Positions 1 to 9,932 of a stretch of DNA of 64,000 nucleotides are shown here, one piece after another (positions within the stretch are counted from its first letter, which is position 1; each line of letters opens with the position of its first letter). Source of the stretch: Betaproteobacteria bacterium MOLA814 (GTDB lineage: Bacteria; Pseudomonadota; Gammaproteobacteria; Burkholderiales; Burkholderiaceae_C); contig AYMW01000001.1 of assembly GCA_000496475.1 (NCBI GenBank), forward strand, positions 595,018 through 659,017, in the 5' to 3' direction. A program made the position numbers and the translations under genes. Under the pieces are notes generated by a model. The model was given only the letters and a program-made list of their open reading frames with translations, searched no databases and was not told the origin of the DNA.

Positions 1-322
1 GGTGTCTGACATGCGCAGCCTGTCCATCATGCGCGAGACGGGTGCACCCGTGGTGTTTGATGCCACCCACAGTGTGCAGTTGCCAGGCGGTCAAGGCACC
101 AGCAGTGGGGGCATGCGCGAGATGGTGCCGGTGTTGGCCCGCGCCGCAGTGGCTGTGGGTGTGGCTGGTTTGTTTATGGAAACACACCCTGACCCATCAG
201 TGGCCATGAGCGACGGCCCCAATGCCGTGCCGCTCAAGCACATGCGTGCCTTGCTGCAAACCTTGGTCAACTTAGACCGCGTAACCAAGGCCTCACCATT
301 TTTAGAAAACGACTTCAACTAA
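1..322 (+). CDS. kdsA: 3-deoxy-8-phosphooctulonate synthase, C-terminal part (partial)
   Basis: KdsA condenses phosphoenolpyruvate with arabinose 5-phosphate to give KDO 8-phosphate, the first committed step of the lipopolysaccharide inner-core sugar, in the cytoplasm. Only about the last 106 residues lie in the window and the reading frame is open at the left edge. Family signatures seen are FDATHSVQ, the glycine-rich [10 protein letters not shown] loop, and [10 protein letters not shown] near the end. The eno and ftsB genes follow on the same strand, a standard betaproteobacterial order usually preceded by pyrG. No oddity is visible in the part present. Confidence 0.95.
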   Translation, partial: VSDMRSLSIMRETGAPVVFDATHSVQLPGGQGTSSGGMREMVPVLARAAVAVGVAGLFMETHPDPSVAMSDGPNAVPLKHMRALLQTLVNLDRVTKASPFLENDFN

Positions 323-1672
<1,350 letters not shown>

Positions 1673-1722
1673 CGGCTTATTGCGTTAACCTTCAAACGTT
1701 ACCAACTACCCATCCAAACACC

Positions 1723-2064
1723 ATGGTTGTACGTCCTTACATTGTTACGGCAGTCTTATTGGCGCTGCTGCTGGCATTGCAAGCACAGCTGTGGTTTGGA
1801 CGGGGCAGTATGCCAGCCGTTGATCAACTCAAAGCCCGTTTAGAACAACTGGAACATGACAACGCAGCCGCGAGGTTGGCCAACGAGCAGCTCGCCAGCG
1901 AAGTGAGTGATTTGCAAGAAGGCCTGGAGGTGATAGAGGCCTACGCTCGCCAAGAGCTTGGCATGGTCAAGGCCAACGAGATATTTGTGCAATATGCCCA
2001 GCCTTCAGCAGATGCCGAGCTGTCACCTGCACCCACACCAGTTGCGTCTCCTGCTAAGCCCTAG
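1723..2064 (+). CDS. ftsB: Cell division protein FtsB
   Basis: FtsB is a small bitopic membrane protein of the divisome that works with FtsL and FtsQ to activate septal peptidoglycan synthesis. The 113-residue product has a short cytoplasmic start, one membrane helix (about residues 5-22, ALLLALLLALQAQLW), then a coiled coil (about residues 30-70, rich in L, E, Q and A) and the typical YARQELGMVKANEIFVQY segment. The C-terminal tail is rich in Pro and Ala and is not conserved. Its place directly after eno is the usual one in beta- and gammaproteobacteria. Confidence 0.93.
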   Translation: MVVRPYIVTAVLLALLLALQAQLWFGRGSMPAVDQLKARLEQLEHDNAAARLANEQLASEVSDLQEGLEVIEAYARQELGMVKANEIFVQYAQPSADAELSPAPTPVASPAKP

Positions 2065-2100
2065 CGCCTGAACCCTGATTGTCGACCGCTCAACCTCCGC

Positions 2101-2850
2101 TTGTACGCCCACCCACCCGCCCCCATACTCACCGTTGCTGTTGTAGGCGCGGAAAGCACTGGCAAAACCTCTTTGGTTGCGCAGCTGCTCATCTTGGCAC
2201 AGCGACACAGTGTGGTGTGTGACAGCGTACACGAGCACCTGCGCGACTGGGTGGTCCAACACAAACGAACACCGCAGACGCACGAACAACATGGCATCGC
2301 CCAGGCCCAACAACAGGCGACACAGCTGGCTTACAACAACCTGCAACACCGCGAACCTATTGAGACACTTGCACCCACAGCGGCGACTGCAAAACCGTCG
2401 CACGCGTCAGGCACCCGGCTGCTATTGCTAGACACCACCGCCATTTTGACCGCCGCTTACAGCGCACACTACTTCAACGACCACAGCCTGTGGGCACAAG
2501 CCTTTGCCAGCGAGCCACAAGTGGATCTGTACCTGCTGATGGGCTTGGATGTGGCCTGGCAAGCAGACGGTTTGCAACGTGACGGCGAAGCTGCCAGACA
2601 CAGCGTTGACCAACAGCTTCGCCTTGCTTTGCGCACACAAGGCCTTGACTACCAAGTGGTCTACGGCCAAGGCGACAACCGCACGCAAGCTGCGTGGATT
2701 GCCATACAGTCGGCCCTATTGGCTTGCAAGGACCCACCAAACAAGTCCCCAAAAGGCTTGGCCAAAACCAGCCCCAACTTCCATGCCTGGGGCTGTGAAG
2801 GCTGCAGCGACGCCGACTGCGAACGAACTTTATTTAAAGGTTTGTTGTAG
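2101..2850 (+). CDS. NadR-like P-loop kinase/ATPase
   Basis: The product resembles the C-terminal ribosylnicotinamide-kinase domain of NadR (AAA_28 type). The Walker A motif GAESTGKTSL is close to the N-terminus (about residues 16-25), and a VHEHLRDWV segment matches the NadR-like region that follows it. A hydrophobic Walker B-like strand (LLLLDTTAI) and a DLYLLMGLDVAWQADGLQRD segment are also typical. There is no nicotinamide-nucleotide adenylyltransferase domain and no helix-turn-helix, so this is a stand-alone kinase domain. No ATG lies upstream of the Walker A motif in this frame, so a TTG at 2101 is the best start. Its true substrate is not shown by the sequence; phosphorylation of nicotinamide riboside is the family-based guess. 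The C-terminus has a short Cys cluster (CEGCSDADC). Confidence 0.7.
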   Translation: MYAHPPAPILTVAVVGAESTGKTSLVAQLLILAQRHSVVCDSVHEHLRDWVVQHKRTPQTHEQHGIAQAQQQATQLAYNNLQHREPIETLAPTAATAKPSHASGTRLLLLDTTAILTAAYSAHYFNDHSLWAQAFASEPQVDLYLLMGLDVAWQADGLQRDGEAARHSVDQQLRLALRTQGLDYQVVYGQGDNRTQAAWIAIQSALLACKDPPNKSPKGLAKTSPNFHAWGCEGCSDADCERTLFKGLL

Positions 2851-2880
2851 CGGTTGTTTAGACTGTTGACCGTGCCTGCC

Positions 2881-3510
2881 TTATGTCAGCTCCAGCTCTA
2901 AGGCCGCGCTGCACTGGGCTGCATCTTGAAACACGATGCCACGCCAACCCAAGCTTGTTGCAACCGCAATGTTTTCAGACAAATCATCGATGAACACCAA
3001 TTGCTCTGGCTTCATGCCAGTACAGGCAAGGGCTAAGCCGTAGATGTGGGTGCCGGGTTTGCTGCAGCCTGCGTGCGCAGAAAAAACACCGGCCTTGAAA
3101 TGCGACAAGAAGGCGTACTGGGCTTGCAAATAGAGCGCGTATGGCCCGGGCATATTAGACAAAAAGAACAGCGGCACACCACGGGCCGACAACGACTCTA
3201 TGAGCGCCACAGTGTCTGGCTTGGGCGCCAAGTGCTTGGGTACAGCGGCAATGACTGTGGCCACGTCGCTGATCGCCAAACCACTGCGTGTGGCTATAAG
3301 TTCAGCCAAGGCGTCTGGCTCAATACGGCCTTGGTCAAACAAAGCCCAGTCGCTGTTCAGCGTCAAGCCCTGAAAAATAAGCTCTTTCAGCGCCAGCGCT
3401 GTCGCCTCGTTCGTGGCCAAGTGTGGCACGACTTGCTGCAATAACTCGGCAGGTTTCCAATTAAAAACCACACCGCCAAAATCAAACACAACACCGTGTG
3501 CATCAGACAT
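2881..3510 (-). CDS. HAD-superfamily hydrolase (YihX-like phosphatase)
   Basis: This is a cytoplasmic haloacid dehalogenase-type phosphatase of 209 residues. Motif I is FDFGGVVFNW near residue 9, motif II is the FFLSNM segment, and motif III/IV is VFIDDLSENI with a preceding lysine in CSKPG. The DFGGV form of motif I and the overall length match the YihX / glucose-1-phosphatase-like subgroup, but the substrate cannot be read from sequence. An AAGGA ribosome binding site sits 7 bases before the ATG at 3510. It runs convergent to the NadR-like gene and lies 41 bases from hslO on the same strand, so it may share the hslO transcript. Confidence 0.85.
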   Translation of the reverse strand: MSDAHGVVFDFGGVVFNWKPAELLQQVVPHLATNEATALALKELIFQGLTLNSDWALFDQGRIEPDALAELIATRSGLAISDVATVIAAVPKHLAPKPDTVALIESLSARGVPLFFLSNMPGPYALYLQAQYAFLSHFKAGVFSAHAGCSKPGTHIYGLALACTGMKPEQLVFIDDLSENIAVATSLGWRGIVFQDAAQCSAALELELT

Positions 3511-3551
3511 AAATAATCCTTGATGTAGCTTCGTTGTGATGGCGTGCGTTG

Positions 3552-4520
3552 TTACTGCAATACATCCGGGGGGGAGGCGCTGCTTGGCGCGAACAACTGG
3601 GCGCTGTCAACTGGGTCAAACCGGTACATGGCACCGCAGAACTCACAGCCCACCTCCACGTCACCACGCTCAGCAATGATGCTGTCAACCTCGTCTGCAC
3701 CCAATGAGTGCAGCATGCCGCTGACGCGCTCTCTAGAGCAGCTGCACTGAAACCGCGGCTTATCGACCCCTTGTGGCGGGATAAAGCGGGCAATAGGCTC
3801 TTCCCAGAACAGCCTGTGCAACAGGTCTTCGACGCCCAGGGTTAGCAGTTCTTCGCTTGTGAGGCTGGACGCCAAAGTAGCAATGCGGTTGTAGTCATCA
3901 CTTTTACCAATGCCATCTTCGTTGGATTCTGACGGCACGCCCAGATTTCCTTCTCCCGCCAAAGGCAGACGCTGTATCAGCAGGCCTGCTGCGCGGGTGT
4001 CATTGGCCGCCAATACCAAACACGTGTCCAGTTGCTCACTTTGCAACATGTAATGCTGCAACACCTCACTGAGTTGGTTTATTTTTTCACCGCTGTCGTC
4101 ATACAAAGGCACCACACCTTGGTAGGGCTGTTGGCCTGGTAAACGGTCTTTGGGGTCTAACGTGATGGCACAGCGGCCTGCATTGTTCACGTTGACCATG
4201 TCACTGAATTGATCTTGCTCAGAGACCTCGCCATGCAAACTGGCTGTGGCACGCACCGCAAAGTCTGGCTGCACCTCGGCCACGGCTATTTTAAGTGGGC
4301 CGTCTCCCTGAATTTGCAACACCACAGCACCGTTAAACTTGATGTTGGCTTGCATCAACATGGCAGCGGCGGCCATCTCACCCAGTAAGTTTTGCACAGG
4401 TTGCGGGAACTTGCCCGCCTCTGATCGCTTAGCAATCATGTCCTGCCATGCATCGTCTAGCACCACAAGGGCACCTCGGACCGGCAAACCTTCAAAAATA
4501 AATTTATGTAACTCTGACAC
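3552..4520 (-). CDS. hslO: Redox-regulated chaperone Hsp33
   Basis: Hsp33 is a cytoplasmic holdase that is switched on when its C-terminal zinc centre is oxidised. The 322-residue product has the long N-terminal domain and the C-terminal zinc-binding cysteines C259, C261, C292 and C295 in the CxC...CxxC pattern. A Ser/Pro-rich tail follows. The start is a GTG at 4520 with an AGGGA ribosome binding site; no in-frame ATG fits better. A GC hairpin followed by a T-rich run lies just upstream in the leader (separate entry). Confidence 0.95.
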   Translation of the reverse strand: MSELHKFIFEGLPVRGALVVLDDAWQDMIAKRSEAGKFPQPVQNLLGEMAAAAMLMQANIKFNGAVVLQIQGDGPLKIAVAEVQPDFAVRATASLHGEVSEQDQFSDMVNVNNAGRCAITLDPKDRLPGQQPYQGVVPLYDDSGEKINQLSEVLQHYMLQSEQLDTCLVLAANDTRAAGLLIQRLPLAGEGNLGVPSESNEDGIGKSDDYNRIATLASSLTSEELLTLGVEDLLHRLFWEEPIARFIPPQGVDKPRFQCSCSRERVSGMLHSLGADEVDSIIAERGDVEVGCEFCGAMYRFDPVDSAQLFAPSSASPPDVLQ

Positions 4521-4538
4521 GGCTCATTCCCTGCGCAT

Positions 4539-4566
4539 AAAAAATAAAACGCCCCGATGAGGGGGC
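4539..4566 (-). terminator. Terminator-like hairpin in the hslO leader
   Basis: On the minus strand a GCCCC/GGGGC stem (4562-4566 with 4551-4555, 6-base loop) is followed by GTTTTATTTTTT. This has the form of an intrinsic terminator, yet it lies about 20-45 bases upstream of the hslO start codon and no minus-strand gene lies before it. It may be an attenuator or a structured leader. The stem is only 5 base pairs, so function is uncertain. Confidence 0.4.
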
Positions 4567-4733
4567 TGATTCGTCATGAGGTGCATTTTCTCATGACTAC
4601 ACCGACAAGTTTCAGACCTAAGGTTTTAGAATTTGACGCAAGACACACGCTCTAACCACCCGACACATCAACCAGTCGATCCAAGACCTCTAAAACTTCT
4701 TCGGGCTGGACGACTTCCTTTAGCTGCAACCAC

Positions 4734-5768
4734 ATGCCCACACCACACACCGACCCCATGCACGCTGCCATTCCGGTTGCGGCACGCACCGAGCAAACAG
4801 CCAGTCCGGCATGGCAACAGGCACTCAGCGCGTTTCCCGAAGCGCTACAGCCCACCATTGACCACATCAGGCTGAGCCGTGGTGTGCTGGCCCACAGCGT
4901 GGTGACCCATCTCATGGCGACGCTGCGCTGCGACTTGGGCGCTCTGATGATGCGCCTGCTGCCAATAGCGCAGCAATATGCGGTCGTGCCGGTATCTCAC
5001 TACCCAGTAGGGGCCGTAGCCGCGGGCACAGACATGCAAGCCAGCGGCGCTAGAAGTTTGTACATGGGTGCCAATTTCGAGTTTTCTAGTGCCGCACTCA
5101 GCAGCTCTATTCACGCTGAGCAATGCGCCATCAACAACGCCTGGCTCAATGGCCAAACGGGTGTGGCCGTGCTGGCCATTAGTGCGGCACCGTGCGGCTA
5201 TTGCCGGCAATTCATCAACGAGCTGGCCAGCTCACAGGACTTAACAGTCTTGTTGCCCATGCGCGGCAGCACCGTGGCTTATGCCTACAACGAAAGGCCG
5301 TTCACAACCTTGCTACCTGAGGCTTTTGGACCCAAAGATTTAGGGATCGATGGCGGCTTGATGAATCCCGCGTTGGGGCAACACCACATCGGTTTTAGCG
5401 ATGGCGTAGACCAACACAACCCACCTGCATTGGCAGCCGCTGCGCTAGCCGCCGCCGCCGCCAGCTATGCCCCCTACCCCACAGACACGGGGCATGCCTA
5501 TGCAGGTGTGGCCATTCAGCTGGACGACGCGACCATCTTTGCAGGCCGCCATGGCGAAAATGCCGCACACAACCCCAGCTTGTCGCCGTTGCAGTCAGCG
5601 CTGGCCTTCATGCATTTGAACAAGCCACTGGGCCTAACCAGAACCGTGGTGAGAGCCGCCTTGGCAGAGGTACCCACCAAGGCCTCGCAGGTGGGCGTCA
5701 CCACCGCCACCTTGAGCGCCTATGCACCTCTTGCCACGTTGGCCTACTACGCCCTCAAACAGCTATAA
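4734..5768 (+). CDS. cdd: Cytidine deaminase (long, two-domain type)
   Basis: Cytidine deaminase hydrolyses cytidine and deoxycytidine to uridine and deoxyuridine in pyrimidine salvage. The 344-residue product is of the long E. coli type with an N-terminal catalytic domain and a C-terminal degenerate copy. The zinc site is visible as HAE (H127, catalytic E129) and PCGYC (C154, C157). The substrate-binding segment GANFEF precedes it. The C-terminal half carries YAGVAIQLDD, the mirror of the catalytic core without zinc ligands. The start is uncertain: ATG at 4734 is chosen, with another in-frame ATG at 4758. Confidence 0.93.
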   Translation: MPTPHTDPMHAAIPVAARTEQTASPAWQQALSAFPEALQPTIDHIRLSRGVLAHSVVTHLMATLRCDLGALMMRLLPIAQQYAVVPVSHYPVGAVAAGTDMQASGARSLYMGANFEFSSAALSSSIHAEQCAINNAWLNGQTGVAVLAISAAPCGYCRQFINELASSQDLTVLLPMRGSTVAYAYNERPFTTLLPEAFGPKDLGIDGGLMNPALGQHHIGFSDGVDQHNPPALAAAALAAAAASYAPYPTDTGHAYAGVAIQLDDATIFAGRHGENAAHNPSLSPLQSALAFMHLNKPLGLTRTVVRAALAEVPTKASQVGVTTATLSAYAPLATLAYYALKQL

Positions 5769-5785
5769 ATGGCAACTAGGGCTTG

Positions 5786-6316
5786 TTATGGCTGGTCTAT
5801 GCGCTTGAGCCCATGTTTAAAGCGCAAGGCATTGTCCACATAATGCTGCGCGCTGGCTTCTAAGCCTGCCATTTGTTCTGGGGTCAGCTGCTTCACCACC
5901 TTGGCGGGGCTGCCCAAAATCATGCTGCCGTCTGGGAAGACCTTACCCTCGGTCACCAAAGCACCCGCTCCAACCAAACAGTGCTTGCCAATGACCGCGC
6001 CGTTGAGCACCACAGCGCCAATGCCAATCAGTGAGCCGTCTCCAATGGTGCAACCATGCAACATGACCTGGTGACCCACAGTCACGTTGTCACCAACATG
6101 GAGTGGCATACCCACGTCTGCGTGCAACACGCTGGCATCTTGAATGTTGCTGTTGATGCCAATGTGTATGGTGGACGTGTCGCCGCGCACCACAGCGCCA
6201 AACCACACACTGGCGTTGTCCATAAGGGTCACAACACCTATGACTTGCGCCGTGTCTGCCACCCAAGCAGAGGGGGCAATTGTCGGTATGTCTTGACCCA
6301 GTTGATAAATAGCCAT
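5786..6316 (-). CDS. Gamma-carbonic anhydrase family protein
   Basis: This 176-residue left-handed beta-helix protein belongs to the YrdA/PaaY/CaiE group of gamma-carbonic anhydrase-like proteins. Hexapeptide-repeat turns run through the protein, and the metal-binding histidines appear in the LHAD, VGHQ and LHGC segments. The start at 6316 is chosen because an AAAGGA ribosome binding site lies just upstream. Longer in-frame starts up to 6355 have no such site. Activity as a true carbonic anhydrase is not established for many members. It is convergent with cdd. Confidence 0.88.
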   Translation of the reverse strand: MAIYQLGQDIPTIAPSAWVADTAQVIGVVTLMDNASVWFGAVVRGDTSTIHIGINSNIQDASVLHADVGMPLHVGDNVTVGHQVMLHGCTIGDGSLIGIGAVVLNGAVIGKHCLVGAGALVTEGKVFPDGSMILGSPAKVVKQLTPEQMAGLEASAQHYVDNALRFKHGLKRIDQP

Positions 6317-6366
6317 CGTTTGTCCTTTCATTCGTCTTGGGCGGGTACACCTCATACAATTTACAA

Positions 6367-7203
6367 ATGAGCACAGTGTCCACCCCCATTAATCCGCGTG
6401 CATTGGCTTTACAAGCCTTGCAAGTCAAACAGCCCACCGAAAAAGTGGATGCCCTGCGCGCATTATGGCAACACGCACAAACATTTGAATGGACGCAAGC
6501 GACAAACAACGCTGCGCTAGAGGCTAAAGAAACGCTGCCAGGACGACCTGACAAGCCCCTCTTGGTGCACCCAGGCAGCGTGCCCACACGCTCGGTGCAC
6601 ACGCTGGCTGGACGTGCCGCATTGGTGCACGCCATATGCCATATTGAATTCAACGCCATCAACTTGGCACTAGACGCGGTGTGGCGGTATGCAGGCATGC
6701 CCACTGCTTTTTATATGGATTGGCTGCGCGTGGCCTATGAAGAATCCACACACTTTGACATGCTGTCCAAGCACTTGAACAGCTTGCAGCCCACCGAGCC
6801 TTGGTCTTACGGCGACTTCACCGCGCACGACGGCTTGTGGTTGATGTGCGAAAAAACAGCGGTCGACATCACCGCGCGTATGGCTTTGGTTCCCAGAACG
6901 CTTGAAGCGCGCGGGTTAGATGCCACGCCGCTGATACAAGCCAAGCTGCGCACCGTCAACACACCAGACGCGTTGCAAACGGTGGCGGTATTGGACTTTA
7001 TCTTGAGCGAAGAGGTAGGCCATGTAGCCATTGGCAACCATTGGTACAAGCACCTGTGCATGCAACAGGGCCTTGGGCCAGTGGCGCATTACGCTGAGCT
7101 GGTAGCCACCTACGATGCACCCAAACTCAAACCACCGTTTAACAACGAAGCCAGACGCGCTGCTGGCTTTAGCGAAGAAGAACTGGCCTACTTACTGACC
7201 TGA
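6367..7203 (+). CDS. DUF455 family ferritin-like protein
   Basis: The 278-residue product matches the DUF455 family, predicted ferritin-like four-helix proteins of unknown function. Family features seen are the [16 protein letters not shown] helix with Glu and His in metal-ligand positions, the YEESTHF helix, and the [10 protein letters not shown] helix, which look like the paired ExxH ligands of a di-iron site. The ATG at 6367 is used. An earlier in-frame start at 6337 would run into the leader of the neighbouring gene on the other strand. The last 12 bases overlap the 3' end of xerD. No role can be assigned. Confidence 0.85.
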   Translation: MSTVSTPINPRALALQALQVKQPTEKVDALRALWQHAQTFEWTQATNNAALEAKETLPGRPDKPLLVHPGSVPTRSVHTLAGRAALVHAICHIEFNAINLALDAVWRYAGMPTAFYMDWLRVAYEESTHFDMLSKHLNSLQPTEPWSYGDFTAHDGLWLMCEKTAVDITARMALVPRTLEARGLDATPLIQAKLRTVNTPDALQTVAVLDFILSEEVGHVAIGNHWYKHLCMQQGLGPVAHYAELVATYDAPKLKPPFNNEARRAAGFSEEELAYLLT

Positions 7204-8133
7204 TACACCGCCGCCACGCGGATGGTGCGCTGCATGCAACTGCTGCAGCCGTTCACGTGCCACATGCGTGTAAATGGTGGTGGTGGAAATATCGGCATGC
7301 CCCAGTAACAACTGCACAGCGCGCAAATCTGCACCGTGGTTGATCAAATGCGTGGCAAATGCGTGGCGCAGTGTGTGCGGTGACAAAGCGCTGTGAATAC
7401 CCGCGATGGTTGCGTATTTTTTAACCACATTCCAAAACATCACACGGCTCATGCCTGAGCCTCTGCGGGTCACAAACAAGTCATCGGTGCGCTGACCAGC
7501 CAGCAAGTCCGGCCTGGCCGATGCGCCATAGCGGTCTAGCCAATGCTGGGCAGCCCTGCCAAATGGCACCAAGCGCTCTTTGCTGCCTTTGCCCATGACC
7601 TTCAGCACTTGCTCGGATGGGCTGACTTGAAACACTTTGAGCCCAACCAACTCGCTCACCCGCAGGCCACTGGCATACATCAACTCCAACATGGCACGGT
7701 CACGCAAGCCCAGCGGCGTCTCCACATTGGGGGCTGACAACAAGTCATCAACTTGCGCTTCGGACAAGGTTTTAGGCAAGCGTGGGCCCTGCTTGGCGGG
7801 TAACAGCTGCATGCTGGGGTCTAGCGCAACCAAGTGCTCTCTAAGCGCCCACCTAAAAAACCGCTTAAACACGCTTAGCCTGCGGTTAGCCGTGCTGGCT
7901 TTACTGGTGCTGTACCGCACCCCCATATAGGCACTCAGGTGGTGCCACTCGGTGGCCAGCAGGCTGACACCTTGCCCCTTCAACCACGCCACCAACGAGG
8001 TCAAATCAGCGCGGTAACTGGACAAGGTATTGGTGGCCAAGCCGTGCTCGAGCCACATAGCGTCTATAAAAACGTCAATGTGGGCATGCTCAGCAAGTGG
8101 TGCGCTTGCAGCAGCAGCGCTAGGTTTGTTCAT
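7192..8133 (-). CDS. xerD: Site-specific tyrosine recombinase XerD
   Basis: XerD acts with XerC at dif to resolve chromosome dimers at division. The 313-residue protein has an N-terminal SAM-like core-binding domain (about residues 15-105) and a C-terminal catalytic domain. The catalytic set is complete: R158 (YASGLR), K182 (MGKGSKE), H253 and R256 (HTLRH), H279 (LLGHADIS) and the nucleophile Y288 (TTIYTHV). XerD is preferred over XerC from overall resemblance and this is inferred. There is no sign of a mobile element at this locus, which fits a housekeeping recombinase. Its 3' end overlaps the DUF455 gene by 12 bases. Confidence 0.93.
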   Translation of the reverse strand: MNKPSAAAASAPLAEHAHIDVFIDAMWLEHGLATNTLSSYRADLTSLVAWLKGQGVSLLATEWHHLSAYMGVRYSTSKASTANRRLSVFKRFFRWALREHLVALDPSMQLLPAKQGPRLPKTLSEAQVDDLLSAPNVETPLGLRDRAMLELMYASGLRVSELVGLKVFQVSPSEQVLKVMGKGSKERLVPFGRAAQHWLDRYGASARPDLLAGQRTDDLFVTRRGSGMSRVMFWNVVKKYATIAGIHSALSPHTLRHAFATHLINHGADLRAVQLLLGHADISTTTIYTHVARERLQQLHAAHHPRGGGVSGQ

Positions 8134-8198
8134 GGGCTACACCATAGCAAAAAAGCGAACGCTGGAGGGTTTGTACATGTACTGTTCAAAAAACAGCT

Positions 8199-9137
8199 AT
8201 GCTGGCGCCCGTGTACTACGTCCAACTCTTACTCCCCGATTTTGCCCTGATTGCCTGCGGCTACCTGATTTGCAGGTTCACCAAGCTCAACACAACGGTG
8301 TGGGCCCAAGTCAATGCATTGGTCTATTTCTTCTTGTTTCCGGTGCTGCTGTTTCACAGCATTACGCGCTACCCACTGGATGTCAACAGCACCTCACAGT
8401 TCATTTTGGCTGGCCTGTGCTTGGCAGCAGCTGGTATTGCGCTGGCCTACTCGGTGGCCAAATGGCCGATTGCCAATCGCTATTTCAATGTGCGAGACCA
8501 TGCGGCTAGTGCGCAAATTGGCTTCAGGTTCAACTCCTTTGTTGCCTTGGCCATCACCCAAAAAGTAGTGGGCGACCCAGGGCTGCTGCTGATTGCGGTA
8601 CTGATTGGCATTTGCGTGCCCTTGTACAACATTGGTGCGGTGTGGCCTATGGCCAGACACGGTCAAAAAGGCTTGGGCCGAGAACTGGTGGAGAACCCGC
8701 TGATATGGGCCACAGTCTTGGGTTTACTGGCCAACCTCATGGGCTTTCACATGCCAGAGTGGCTGGCGCCTACGTTCTCCAGACTGGGACAAACTGGCTT
8801 GGTATTGGGAATGATGGCCGCTGGTGCAGGCATGCAACTGTCTGCACTGCCCCGCGCCAAAGTGCTTGGGGTTGCTGTGCTGGGCATCAAGCACCTCGTG
8901 TTGCCCATAGTGGCTTGGCTGTTGGCCAAATCCTTCCAACTTGATGCCACGCAAACAACCGTGCTGCTTATTTTTGCGGCCATGCCAACAGCTTCAAGCG
9001 CCTATGTGTTGGCCGCACGCATGGGATTTAACGGCCCCTACGTGGCCAGTTTGGTGACCTTGTCAACCTTGCTGGCCATGCTGAGTTTGCCGTTTGCGCT
9101 GGGTGTGCTGGGCGGCTTGGATATGCCCAGCCCTTAG
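8199..9137 (+). CDS. AEC family transporter (auxin efflux carrier-like)
   Basis: An inner-membrane carrier of 312 residues with about ten hydrophobic segments in two halves, typical of the AEC/PIN-fold family (malonate or auxin-like carriers in bacteria). Family marks include the N-terminal PDFALIACGYLICRF helix, the FNSFVALAI segment in the middle of the first half, and the AAMPTASSAYVLAARMG crossover motif in the second half. It is divergent from xerD with a 65-base gap. The substrate cannot be deduced; dicarboxylates are frequent in the family. Confidence 0.9.
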   Translation: MLAPVYYVQLLLPDFALIACGYLICRFTKLNTTVWAQVNALVYFFLFPVLLFHSITRYPLDVNSTSQFILAGLCLAAAGIALAYSVAKWPIANRYFNVRDHAASAQIGFRFNSFVALAITQKVVGDPGLLLIAVLIGICVPLYNIGAVWPMARHGQKGLGRELVENPLIWATVLGLLANLMGFHMPEWLAPTFSRLGQTGLVLGMMAAGAGMQLSALPRAKVLGVAVLGIKHLVLPIVAWLLAKSFQLDATQTTVLLIFAAMPTASSAYVLAARMGFNGPYVASLVTLSTLLAMLSLPFALGVLGGLDMPSP

Positions 9138-9175
9138 ATCCCCATGGATGGGCGCGCAGGCATACCAACCAACGG

Positions 9176-9931
9176 TTAGCGGGCAGCGGCCGTAAGAACC
9201 AATAAATCAATGCGCTGCTGAGCCTCAGCCGACAAGCTGGTGTTGCCTTGCTCTAAAGCCAAGTTGCGTTGTACAGACAACCAAGCCAGCAATGGCTTGC
9301 GCCAGCCCTGCGCAGAGGCAATGTCGACTGCCTGACCCACCACAGCGAGTGGGGCGGCTTGGTGCTGGTTGGCTATGGCGCATGCCAGCAGGGTACTGAG
9401 GGGTTGATCGTTGCTGGTTTGCATGTCACGCACCACGGCCTCCATGCTGACACCGTTCCTGAGCGCCAGCACGACCTTGCGTTGTGCAGCCGGCAACAAC
9501 GCAGCCTTGGCCTCAACAGGCAGCATGGCGTTGAGGTAGTTGAGGTAGACCAATTGGGCTTGGCTCATGTAGGCCGCATCAACCGAGGGGGTGCAGACAA
9601 GTGGCTCCAAACTGGCGATACGCGCCGCGCATTGCAGCAACTCTATATGGGCAACCGCCTCTAAGTTGGCCGTGCTGCCCACAGCGCGCCTGGCATGTTC
9701 AAACTCTATGTCTGCCACCTGACCCATGCCAACCAGATAAGCTTGCACGCCGCGCTGCGACGCCTGAACCGACGCGCCTTGCCACTGTGCTACGGGTGCT
9801 TGTGCACAACCCAATAGCGCAGCCACAGCAACGCCAGCCCCAACGCGAATCAGCAATGTGAAGTTGAACAACATGGGGCGCATTGTCTCGTTGTTGGAAG
9901 CGGCGGCGGATGTGCTTATGCTGGTGGACAT
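9176..9931 (-). CDS. Lipoprotein of an Mla/MCE locus
   Basis: The 251-residue product begins with a 41-residue signal peptide ending in a lipobox, ALLGC, with the lipidated Cys at 42. The rest is mostly helical and rich in Ala, with no domain I recognise. Its ATG lies one base after the stop of the MCE-protein gene, so the two are translationally coupled. In related loci the last gene is often an auxiliary lipoprotein of the ABC-type transport auxiliary family. This product does not clearly match that family, so the name is positional. It probably sits in the outer membrane or periplasm with the MCE protein. Confidence 0.65.
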   Translation of the reverse strand: MSTSISTSAAASNNETMRPMLFNFTLLIRVGAGVAVAALLGCAQAPVAQWQGASVQASQRGVQAYLVGMGQVADIEFEHARRAVGSTANLEAVAHIELLQCAARIASLEPLVCTPSVDAAYMSQAQLVYLNYLNAMLPVEAKAALLPAAQRKVVLALRNGVSMEAVVRDMQTSNDQPLSTLLACAIANQHQAAPLAVVGQAVDIASAQGWRKPLLAWLSVQRNLALEQGNTSLSAEAQQRIDLLVLTAAAR

Positions 9932-9932
9932 A

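Noticed and set aside
7192-8133. Integrase of a mobile element
   Set aside because: It has XerD features and lies among housekeeping genes, with no attachment repeats or element genes nearby.
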